From contig NC_030858.1 in the NCBI RefSeq assembly GCF_000208745.1, positions 4,727,932 through 4,791,931 on the forward strand: a DNA stretch of 64,000 nucleotides. The letters run 5' to 3'. Below, in pieces: positions 36,401-47,781 of this stretch. The position numbers and the translations under genes were made by a program. The stretch is from Theobroma cacao (taxonomy: Eukaryota; Streptophyta; Magnoliopsida; Malvales; Malvaceae). The notes beneath the pieces were generated by a model, which was not told the origin of the DNA, made no database searches, and saw only the letters and a list, made by a program, of their open reading frames with translations. Each line of letters opens with the position of its first letter. The first letter of the stretch is position 1.

Positions 36401-38581
36401 GTCTGTTGAATGTTGGAGGATAACCACTATAATCCTTTTACACCAAATTTCGTATTTCGAAAGAATAAAAATTGTTTTTAAGAACAGTGAAATCACACTT
36501 CAAACTTTCTTATGTTGTTTATGTGTTTTTGTTATTTTACCAACAAATTCAACATAGGAGTACTACACCAATACAACTCTTCTATTCGTATTTGGCAAAG
36601 GCTTGCTTTAAATACCTCTCACTCCACTGCCTCCAGAAATTCAGGTTGCTAAGTTAGGTATTAATTAATACGACCTTCATGATATGGATGTACTAAATGG
36701 TGGAATTGATTATGAGGAGATGGATATCATAAAGGCTTGTGAAGCAGAGAACAAAAAAACAAAAGACCTATTGTTTGTAGGTCCAAGGAGGAACTGTTTT
36801 CTCAAACATTTCTGCTGTTTTTCTAGGATCCACTCCTCCAATCTTAACTTAAAAAAGAAAATTCAAGATGCTTGAAAATGCAGACAACTAGGATTTATTA
36901 AAAAAACAAAAAACTCATCAATTGGTTGTGTCACACATAAGAGGTGAGTACTCTTTTGTCTCCTTTTCCATTTAATTACTTGCACTTAGTTATTTGATTT
37001 TGAGATTTCAAGTGTTTTCCTTAAAATAAGATATAGTCCTCTTACATGATTATTAAGTAAATTTACTTAATTTTGTCTACTTTGTTTGTATAAATAAAAT
37101 TATCTTATACAACAAATCTATTTACCTTATAATATCCAGTTATGTGATAATTGATCTAGAAAAGGAAGCAAGTTCATTTATGATGTGAATATATGGGAGA
37201 TAGAAAAAGCAATGAATGGGGGCATGACCACCACAAATGTCGCATTCAATTGAAGGAACTCAACCACTAACTTATAACATAGGATGCATGCACTTTGATT
37301 CTTTACCACATTCAAACCAAAGAAAAAACAAAAGATAGAAGAGGTAAGATTACATCATAGATCATACTCCAAAGTTGAAAACTACGGCATATGTTGTTGA
37401 ATGTCTATGTGCAAAGCACTTTCATACCTTCGTTTCTTGACATTATTTAATGTCAGTGATTTTGAAGCATAGTGCGATCATTTGTACAAGGAAAAAAGAG
37501 AGAGGCGCAGCTCTTGCTTTATAGTGTGAGTAGGTGAAAGAAGAGAAGTAAAAGACAGTTCAGCTAATCATCAATGGCTTTTCCAAAGGGGAAAAAAAGA
37601 AAATAATTACAGAAAGTGGGTTGTTTTCCTCAAAAAAGAAACCCTGCTATGCCCCTTACTCTGACCAGATTATTCTTTACCACGAAGCAAAGCACATCAT
37701 GCAGACGCTATTGGTTTGCTTGAACACTGAAAATGGCATGGAGACCATGAAGGAAAGGGTACACGTTTGCAAAGTACAATTTCCTCAACATCATCAATCT
37801 TAGCGTTTTAATTAATTTTTTTCAACAAGGAATTCAAACCAAATTTGTACCTAATAACTAGGCCAGAATATGCTGGTTATTTACAACCCTTTTCTCTCAC
37901 TCAGCATTCCGAATAAAGTTCATGCTCTAAGATAGCCGCAGAAGCCGCCTCCATTTATCTTCAATAAACCATACATCATTTCTTTATGTTTAAAATAGCA
38001 AGAAAAAGGCGACTTGGAAAGACAACTTTACGGAACCCAAATCAGGCGAAATTTTGGTCATGTGGTACATATCTACAAACTGAAAGAAAATAAGGAAAGA
38101 AAGTAACAGAGATAGTTTCCAAAATTGTATTCTTAAGGACGAGGACCCGTACATGAGAAATAATATGATTGCTGAAATCTGCTTGATAAGAATAAGGATT
38201 ATATCCCTGCCGATAGGCTGACAAAGGTGTTGTTGAATGTCGTTGAACCAATAGCAGCTTCAACCAATGGATATGTATTATATCTGAGAACTACAGATCA
38301 AACCTCTGTGAAACAAGCCAGAGCTTTCTCGGACTGGTGCTGTAAAGCTCGAAACTGTGACAATTGTCATATAAAATCTGCAGAAAGCACACCCAAAAAT
38401 AAGTTCAACTGAATCCACGCCAAAACAATAAGGCCATTGTAAAATAAATGGATGTCTAGCTTACATTCTCACTCTAGCTCTTAGATGCCATTGATGTAGG
38501 ACCAAAAAGTAACTAGTAATGAAAAACACATACAAACATACAAAGCTAATAAATAAACTGAAACTCACTCCAGCAATGCTC
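36401..38581. other. Intergenic DNA downstream of LPXA
   Basis: No recognisable gene. A 63-codon open frame at 36684-36875 has no domain. The few hundred bases before 38582 probably include the 3' UTR of the minus-strand LPXA gene. Confidence 0.5.
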
Positions 38582-38770
38582 TCAAGAACTGCTCCATTGT
38601 CTGAATTTGCATATTCCACGACGATTTTCAGTAAAAGAATCACGAATGGACTGGAGCATGGAAGATACAGCAGGAACACAACCCAGATCTTCATCATGTG
38701 CCTACAAAGTTAATTAAAACTTTCTTTAAGAATATCTTAAACATGAGTTTGAATATTTTTATGTCTGTAA

Positions 38771-38816
<46 letters not shown>

Positions 38817-38925
38817 GAGGTANNNNNNNNNNNNNNNNNNNNNNNNNNNNNNNNNNNNNNNNNNNNNNNNNNNNNNNNNNNNNNNNNNNNNNNNNNNNNN
38901 NNNNNNNNGTGTGTGTGTGTGTGTG

Positions 38926-38964
<39 letters not shown>

Positions 38965-41799
38965 TTACCACTTCAGCAAGACGCTCATCAAATCCCATAG
39001 AATTTGTGTCACTGGGCATGAAAATTTTTCTGTAAGCTGTCCTCAGACACTTAATCTAGAACCTTGCCCAAAAAGAAAAAGGTACAGCACTTTTAAACAC
39101 ATGACCAGGAGTTATCACAACAAAGTAGAAACTTATCTCGATGTATCAAGGGTATAGAATATAAGTGATGAACAATCTAACAAACTAAAGGAAAGGCAGA
39201 ATAAAAATAACAATATTGCACTTAAATAAAATTCCAAGAAGCTGCCTGTAACATCCTCCAAGCAATAAAAGGACAAAAAGACTAGCATTCACATATACTG
39301 GTTCCTTGCAAATTCTATACCTTATGTTTGTTCAAAAAATTGAACATCTGGATACTATATGTTGATTTGAACAGCAACAGAAGCAAATATACATTAGAAA
39401 CTAGAATCTTTCAATCTTGATAGACTACAGCCTAACTCCATATCCAATGAGTTCCCACATAATATCACCCATACGTTATAGGATGAACTTATCTTACCAT
39501 GTCTTTCATTTCTATAAATATACTCAATAAACATTTTCTTGGCTGGAGTTAGACTCCATAACATGCACTTTGGAGAAAGGCATACCATAATAATTCCTTA
39601 AACCCATGACAGCGGGTCTTGTGGCCAATATCAAACATAAAAAATCATAAGAAGGTGATACATTTCAGCACAAATGCTACTCGAGGTAGAACTAAGAGAA
39701 AAAGTAAATGCAACTTTGAATAGTTTTCTGAAATTCCACCTACATACTATGTTGGTAACCAAAAACCTCAAGCAAAATCCAGAAGACCATGATATGCAAT
39801 TTTAAACAATGAAAGACTACATTATAGACAAGGATCTTTTTGAAGGAGAGTCTTTTTCATCCTACACCAATAATATGATGGAAGTAAACTATGAAGCCAT
39901 CAGAATAACTGCTGAAACTTTTCACCAACCTCTGTGACTAGGAATCCACGACGACGAAGACCCTCCAAATTCAAACCACGAAGCTCAGCTCTCTCTCCAG
40001 ACACCATCATGTACTTTGGGACATCTTGTGAAACCTTCATGCAGGAAACAAAGTTGAATTTGGTTGTGAATGCAAAGGAATGTCTGTAAGTCGTTTGCTA
40101 TATGATAAACCTGCCCTACAGCTGGATTATGTAACTGGAGGACTTATTTAGCATCTTTTTGCAGTGTAAGGCACATATGTAACTAAAGGTCATACCACAG
40201 ATCCACCACCAATGAAAGCAAATGAGCCAATATGACAAAATTGATGAACAACACTTGCTCCTGCAGTGTGTGCATGGTCCTACATTTGTAGCACTTGAAT
40301 CAAATTTAGCAGACACTGTAATCTAAGATAGAAACATAAAGAAAGACATTTTCCATAGCAAACAGTAGACGAAGGAGTTACCTCCACAATGACATGGCCT
40401 GCCAGGAGAGTATTGTTCGCAAATATGTTATTATTACCAATTTTGCAGTCATGTGCAATATGACAAGACCCCATGATAAGATTGTTATCACCAATAACCT
40501 GAATACACATGTTAGTTAGTTAAGGGAGGAAATGCATGGATAGCATACACATGTTTATGACTTCAATATATAAAGACAAATAATGTTGGTAGTTTTATAT
40601 TCTTATCTACCGTTATATCACTTGACTTTGAAGATCGATGGATTGAAGTAAATTCTCTGATCTCATTGTTGTTTCCAACATCAAGAAAGCATTCATCACC
40701 TGACTAAAACCACAGAAATATGATCATAAGTGGTCATATCTTTTGCAAATATTAAACATTTGAAACATAGTACACAGCTGCTATCAACGTACACATGCAC
40801 AACAATTCTAGCCATTAGCAACATACATTTGATTATGCATCAAAAGCTGAAGAAGATAAGTTACCTTATACTTCATGTCTTGGCATTTAATACCAACCAC
40901 AGCATGATGCCCAATGATGTTGTTGCATCCTATTACAGTATGCCCAGGAAGATCATCACCAACGACAGCACCACTGCCTGATAAAGTTTTAGTACTTCCA
41001 TAAATTGCAACATATACTACATAAAATAAATATATTTCCAACAGAAACTCAAAAAGAAGAAGAAAAAGAAAAATGACCAAATAGAAACTCACGTCATCAA
41101 AATGCAGTGGTTCCCCAATTCAGTATTTCCAAAAATATGGCTTGAAGGATGCAACTGACATCCATTTCCTAGTTTTGCGGAAGAACCAATTGTGCAAAAA
41201 GGACCTATTGAAACACCCTGTGCCATAAATTTTGAAATTTTACCGATGGATACAAATCATTACAAAGGACACAGCAATCCATAGCCCAACTAATGATTAT
41301 GCAAATAAGGAAAGATGTCAAAAGGCAATTCAACAAACAGAGAGCCGTTGTTAAAGTAGCAAATTGTTTGACAGGGAAAAGCCAACAAAGAACTGGGTTT
41401 TAACAAACAAAACAAATCACAGATTTTCAGGTACCTAACTACCAATGCCTATTGAGAGAAATACGTTCCAGGTCTTAAACAAAGAAGGCAAAAAAAAAAG
41501 AGTAGAAAAAGAGCACCTGGCCAATCACAGCATTTGGATGAACAATTGCAGTTGGGTGTATAAAGCCCGTACCCTCCTTTTTATTCTGAAAAGCATCTGG
41601 TTCACAATCATGGGGAAAAAAAAAGAGAAAGAAACCAATGTAACAAGTTGTTCAAGCTTCATGGTAAGATAGATAAAAGTGAAAAAAGAAAAAGAAAAAA
41701 GAAGGGCTTATTACAGTTGAGAGTTGAGGAGAAGCGATGCAAAGATAGAGTGGTGAGAGAAAAGCTTAACGGCTTTCGAAGCTTGAGCAGGGAATTCAT
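38582..41799 (-). CDS. LPXA: UDP-N-acetylglucosamine O-acyltransferase (LpxA), organellar
   Basis: Family role: transfers a 3-hydroxyacyl group from acyl-ACP to UDP-GlcNAc, the first step of lipid A-type synthesis; plant forms are organelle-targeted. Ten exons on the minus strand keep frame: 41799-41715, 41596-41517, 41217-41093, 40973-40865, 40703-40611, 40498-40382, 40279-40196, 40034-39930, 39055-38969, 38701-38582, giving 334 aa (Arabidopsis LpxA about 336). The N-terminus is rich in Ser, Arg and Leu without acids, like a mitochondrial presequence. The body is hexapeptide repeats of a left-handed beta-helix ([27 protein letters not shown]). The motif CHIAHDC carries H177 and H180; the second matches the catalytic His of E. 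coli LpxA. The helical C-terminus ends [19 protein letters not shown]. For exon 2, the acceptor at 41597 was chosen because the one 11 bases further in breaks the frame. The last intron contains a microsatellite and an assembly gap. Confidence 0.93.
38771..38960. repeat. Compound (GT)n-(GA)n microsatellite around an assembly gap
   Basis: (GT)n then (GA)n at 38771-38817, N at 38823-38908, then (GT)n and (GA)n again at 38909-38959. The whole lies in the last LPXA intron. Identical repeat order on both sides suggests that the assembler could not span one long compound repeat. Confidence 0.9.
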
Positions 41800-42844
41800 G
41801 GATTGCCGCTCTCACTCTCACTCTCCGACAATGGCGGATCTTTTTTGACCTTTTAACGTTTTCGTTTCTTCAACTTTCAGCCGCCGCGCCGCCGATGCTT
41901 CCGATCTTGTCTTTCCACGCAGATTTTATCCGTTAGTTTCGTACTATGACTCGTGTTAATCTAGACCGCTCGTTTAACCGACAGGATCTAGATGTACGGA
42001 AGTAAATACACGTGGATTTATTGAAACAAAAAGAATAAATATTTGGGCCTTTTGGGCTTGGTAATCTCAAGAAACTTGGAATACTTGGAGTTTTCATTGT
42101 GAGTGGGTCATTCATTCTAAACTAGTTTTGAATTGAGGGTGGGAAAGGCCCAATAATAATCCGACGACGGCCCTACAGAAAGGCCCAATAGTATATAACA
42201 AAGAATTCATCAAATTCCAACAAAATATGATATTTTTTTTCTTTTGTTACACCGATTGAGTTGCGAACCATCTAATCTGCACCATCGAAATTTACAAACA
42301 GGGGAGTGTTGATTGCTGACATAATAGAATTGAACGGTAAGCAAGCTCCCTCAATTTTCTTTAAAGAAAAAAAAATAGTAGTTGTTGAGCTTACATAATA
42401 CAGACTGACAATGAAAACATACTAACGAAATCGGCATGTCACCGATTGACATGATTTAATGGAAACAAAAGGCAGAAGAACGCTATAAAACCATGGTTCA
42501 ACTCCAAAAAAAAAAAAAAATGGGTGTAAGGAGAAAAATGATATAATTTACAAAATGTCCACTCAATTTTACAGCTGTATGAGCATGACCATATGAATCT
42601 ATACCATAATTCACCTCAGTTAATAACAAAGGGTGACACTGTTTCCAAATTATATTCGCCTTAGCCCTCAGGCCTTCTTCACTCTTTCCAGAGTGAGCTG
42701 CCTATCTACTCTCTGTGCAGTGTAGCTATCAATATCTTTCTGCCTTGGTCAAGATCGGATTACACAATGGTAGGTATTGCTTCTGCTGATATTCAGTCTA
42801 CCTGCTTCAGCAGCTCCGCAGCTGTTTTGAAGATGCCCAGAAAT
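41800..42844. other. LPXA upstream region and kinase 3' region
   Basis: About 1 kb between two genes transcribed in the same (minus) direction. Bases 41800-41960 are the LPXA leader and promoter side (GC-rich near 41880-41895). Bases before 42845 probably carry the kinase 3' UTR. A poly-A run sits at about 42507-42520. No other gene seen. Confidence 0.5.
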
Positions 42845-45800
42845 TTATGTATGGACAGTCCAATTTGTGATGACATCCCCCTCCAACATCCGTAGCACCT
42901 TCAGTATGAACTAGAGTGAGTTAACTGTAGACTGACAGATTCATGTAAAATGTTTATAAGAATCAAACAGGTGGGAAAGGTGTTGTTTCTAGAAGTAAGT
43001 GAAGTTTAATAGGCTTATAAGCAAATATTGTTAAAAGCATCTTTCGGCCAGTAATTGTTAAACATGAAACTCAACCAGATTTGTAGCAACCACTACAGAA
43101 ATAACTAACAGTGCCTCCGAGCAGATAGCCAATGCACAAAACTATAAGGTGCACATACACATGTAGAAATTCTTATTTCAGACATGTTGGCATTAGGTGA
43201 GTTTTTCACAGGTTTTGCTATGATAATTGAAACAATGATGATCAAATAAAAGTTTTTTGCAAGGGATTTTTATAATATTAATTCCAATTTACCAACCTGA
43301 GACATGCGAGGCCTTGAATGAGGATCCCGCCTGATGCACAAGGAAGCACATTGCAGCATGCCATAAACATCTTGCTCTGTGTAGCAGTTCCCCAAGCGGG
43401 GGTCAACAAGTTCCTGTATGGCATGACTTTCTAGTAAAGGGCGTGCCTGCTCCAAATTCGAAACATCACTAGTGAGAAAATGAATTTATGATAAATTTTA
43501 AAGTGATTAATATTTGCCCAAGGAAATTACCATACAATTAGAAGCAAGGGACAAGATAAACTAGAAGGTGATCTGTTGATCCTCTTATGACAAGAAGTCA
43601 ATTTACTTTTATCAAAGATTTTCTGCAATCACCAATCTACAAAATTGTAACCTAAAATCCAGTCAGTTTCGTACCCATTCTGTGAGGCACTGCTGTCCCT
43701 TGGGCCGATTTATGTCCATAGCTTTTCGTCCAGTAATGAGCTCTACCAATACCACCCCAAAGGAGTAGACATCAGCTTTTTCAGTAATTTGGCCACTTTG
43801 CGCATATTCTGGAGCTAAATACCTACCAAGAATGTTTTCCTCAATAAATTTGTCTTCAGTAGATCATAAAGCAACAATGAAAAAGAAGTTATGTAGGTGT
43901 ACCCGAATGTTCCAATTACTCTAGTTTCCACTCCCCTGTCTCCATCTGGCTGCCACCTTGCCAACCCAAAATCCCCAACCTAAATGATCCAGAAGCAATA
44001 GTCAGTTTGCATTCCCTGTTAATGGATAAGTATAAAAGGCACACACGATATGTGCCTATTGTTTGACAAAAAATGAAGAGCATTCACACTTGAATGGGCA
44101 GTGCATTGAGGGCAAGATACAGCTGGTCAAGATAAATTTGAAAATTTGTTCACATAGAGCTTAGAAGACATGACATACTAAAGGTTCAAAATCATGGGTG
44201 AGAAGGATATTGTTAGGCCGCAAATCACGGTGTACTATACAACCAACTCTGCATTCTTCATGAAGATATCTCAATCCTCTAGCTGCTCCAACAGCAATCT
44301 TTTTCCGTGCAGACCATTGCAACGCATTACGATTATGTCCTGAAAATTGTCCATTTAGAGGAGTAATTATCAATGACCATTGAGGACAAGGAACATATTA
44401 GACTCACACACAACCATCTCCAGTCTGAGGACCAAGCAGCATTTCCCAATTAAGAAAGTTTCAACCAGTGATTGGAATGAAACACATGCATTTCAACCCA
44501 TGTTATCCACAAAAGAAATAAGTTTGACAAAATTATAAAGGTATTACCTCGAAAGGCAATCTAAGAATTGATTAAACATCTTATGTAACTAGACACACCA
44601 TTCCCCCAATAAATAGTCAACAAAAAATCAAAGTGGTCGTTTAAGGGCATGATTTAGGACATTCCAGTTAACTCAAATTAGTTAAGTACCAATAGTTTTG
44701 AAGTTCGTTAAACTGAGAAACTGTGATAAATATATCAATTTCAATTCATAAGCAAAGAAGAAAATCTCCCTTGATATTCTCTAGCTATTTGCTTGTCCAT
44801 GATCAAGATTAGTGAGTCACAAATAAATTAGGATAGAAGAGAACTTACCATAAAGATGAGAATCCAGAGACCCATTGCAAATGTACTCATAAACTAGCAA
44901 TCTTTTTCCATTCTCGATGCAGAACCCAATCAGCATCACAACATTACGGTGCTGGGCACAACTTAAAACCTCAACTTCTGAGCAAAATTCTAGATCACCT
45001 TGAGAACTAGCCAACTTATGTTGCTTTACAGCAATCGCCTGACCATCTGGTAAGATCCCTCTATGAACAGAGCCAAATCCACCTTCAGCCAAGAAATTCG
45101 ATTGTGAAAAGCCATTTGTAGCATGTTCCAATTCAGCATAAGTGAACCACCTAGGAGGGTGCCCAAACACAGGGGCCTTGTGCTGACATATTGAACATAA
45201 TGGAGGTGGTCCAGGAGGAGTATTTCTTGACAGTGAGATAGCTTCCCTCACACTTTTGCTCACCTTCAGATCAAGCCTATAATTAAGGACCCCGACATCA
45301 GGTTCTCGATTCAATGTAGATAATTTCTCCAACAAAACACTATATGTTGAAGTTAGAGATGAATCGTTCAGTCTCTGAAAACCCTTGCCAAGATGCTTAG
45401 AGTCAGTGACAGAACTGCGAATGTCAGCTGTCCCTGGCTCGAAAAATAATCTTGTTTTAGGAGGATCTATCTCACTGTCAGAGCCCGAATCAGATTCAAA
45501 CAGATTTTGGCTTTCTTCAGTTATAAATGAATACTCCTTCTTCAAACTCTCATATAATCCGGGGAGGAAAAATGGTGAGGCCCCAGGATCTGAGCTTGAT
45601 ATTGATGAAGTTCCAACATCTGTAGTAGTCAAAGACGATTCATGATCTGGACTGCTCACAGGAGTCACAAATGGCCCCCTAATTTCATCTAACCGGTCAT
45701 GCTTGCTTTTCTTATGTTTAGGATATGCTTCTGACTCAAATGATAATGGCCAAGCCACTTCAGGTGCCATGTTAGGTGATCCAACCAAATTCAATCGCAG

Positions 45801-47567
45801 AACCTTTGGCTGAGATCGTTTCATGACCACAAGATTGCATTGCAGCTCTTCCAGGCAGTGTTTCTTCTCATGTTTTAATCTTCTGTGCAAAGGTTTGATA
45901 GCAATAATAACAATAATTAATTGAACAAACAGAAGAATCAAAATGAAACTAAAGTGAAAAAGGAAGCTTCAGAACATGAGAATGTTGGCTACTATACACA
46001 TGTGTTAACTAAGACCTTGTGTAATTTGCATATTCTTACATAGCTAAAAGCATGCTTAAGCTTAAGAACAATATATGATACATCATGCAAGAGAACAAAG
46101 TTTACATTGTATATATTACTTATCCAATATAACCCAGTTTGATTGAGCTTTCTTGGCTTCAGCAGCCACTATCCCATACGGTGATCCAGGAACAATTTTT
46201 ACCCTGACCTTGACCTGTAAACAGGAATTAAAAACTCAATACTAGGAACGAAGCATTTAAGAACTAAAGAAACATCTGAAAATAAATTAATCCACTAACC
46301 TTCTCTGGGTCATAAACATCTTGTAACTGAAAAATCATTTGCGAGCATGAATCTGCAATATCTTGTTTTTGATCTAAACTTGTTTCTGAGAGAGACTTCC
46401 AATGACCAGTGGTGCAATCACTGGTAAATCTTGAAATCCCCCATATCTTTTTACCTGGTAATGTATTAGATCTCGATAGGTTATCAACAGAAAATACTAA
46501 GAAGTGAATGTGACCAGCAGAGACCAAAAGAGATAACAAAGCAGCAGAATGCTTAAACCACATTCTCAGTTGTAGCAATTATATATAATTGAACCTGATA
46601 ATTGCATATTAAGCTGATAAGAAAGTATACTGCACATGATCTTAGCCTAACAGCCAAGAATGTTATTCAACCCAATAATAGGTTAATGTCAATAATGTTC
46701 ATTCTTTTGGCTCATGCTAAGTGGCCATTTATAATCTGTGAAGCAGCTGTATCAAATACAGCATGAAGAGGCTAAGATTAACAGTTATGAGCCACCCAAC
46801 GGCCAAGTTCAACAAAGGAAGAAAGGAACATTATGCACCAGAGATCTCTACTATTTACTCAAATTACGTGAAGTTAAAAAGCATCACCAAACATATGCTC
46901 CATGCTTTATTCTCATTCTATTATATAGAAACTAATAATTTCAGAAACATAAAGAATTCAAAAGTTTACTCGTGTATTAAGGCGCAGTTTCATTTTCCAC
47001 TGCAGCATTTACATACAGAGGACAAGGCCATCAACAGGTTAGCCAAAAGTTTTCTTCCTAATCTATTGAGGAAACTGGTAGGCAACTTATTTTGTTGTAA
47101 CGATTGCATGTTGCCGCTTGTTAGACTTAAAGGTTTCAAGATCCAAACCTGGCAAAATCTCTATCTACTGAAGTTTATACTTTAAGCTCTGGACCATCGA
47201 CAATAGTTTTTGCCTTGAACATAAGAAAGTGGTAGAACAAATTTGTGCTCAAATGTATGAAAGAAAGCCCAGTGCAATATTTAATTCTACTAGGTGGCTC
47301 CTCTAATCCCCCAATCAGCTCAATGACTTGTATCATCATTAAAAAAGTAAGAAGAAAACAAATAAAAGTAAAAGGAGATGTGTTTATAAGGTAAAGTAAG
47401 TTACTTGAGGAGAGGGCAGGAATAACCACCAGCAGCTTAATGCAATCCCCAGGCTGGACGACATGAGTCAAAGCCCAGACGAGAGCAGTCCTTGGGATGT
47501 CCCTTGCTGCTTTAACAGCCACCACCACTACTTTACCAGCCAAATCTGAGGTACCCTTCTGTTTCAT
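42845..47567 (-). CDS. Receptor-like cytoplasmic kinase with N-terminal UspA-like domain
   Basis: Family: plant USP-kinase fusions of the At5g56790/At3g13690/At1g55200 group, often labelled 'inactive protein kinase SELMODRAFT_444075-like'; substrates unknown. Nine exons on the minus strand keep frame: 47567-47405, 46454-46300, 46214-46120, 45882-44849, 44339-44179, 43979-43903, 43822-43675, 43446-43297, 42898-42845, giving 678 aa. The N-terminus ([25 protein letters not shown]) is a UspA/Rossmann-like fold; a long Ser-rich linker follows; the kinase domain begins about 385. The glycine loop reads AEGGFGSV (first Gly is Ala; GGFG at 405-408). Key residues are present: Lys424 (AVK), HRD 519-521 (HRDLRPNN), DFG 539-541, APE 565-567. 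No transmembrane segment or secretion signal is apparent in the spliced protein. An in-frame TAG lies 15 bases upstream of the ATG, which fixes the start. Confidence 0.93.
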
Positions 47568-47586
47568 CTCCGAAGCCAGCTAGAAA

Positions 47587-47781
47587 CTAAACCCCTGAGC
47601 ACCTTCCACACACCCCATAATCAAAACCCGCATCCCATTTCTCCATCAAAACAAAACTCTTGAGCAGAAAAAATTGCATTTTTGCTGATTCACAATAACC
47701 CAGATGCCTTTTTTTTTTTTCTAAGAGATGCCCAGAAGAAAAGTTTGATATGAAGAAAGAGAAGTTGATGGGGACGTGCAC
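47587..47781 (-). other. Candidate upstream ORF in the kinase leader
   Basis: A 64-codon ORF begins with ATG at 47781 and stops at TAG 19 bases before the kinase ATG, in another frame. If the transcript starts upstream of 47781, it would be an uORF. No peptide family is recognised, and the transcription start is not known from sequence. Confidence 0.3.

Noticed and set aside
36684..36875. 63-codon ORF after the second copia element
   Set aside because: No recognisable domain and no splice partners; length is expected by chance.
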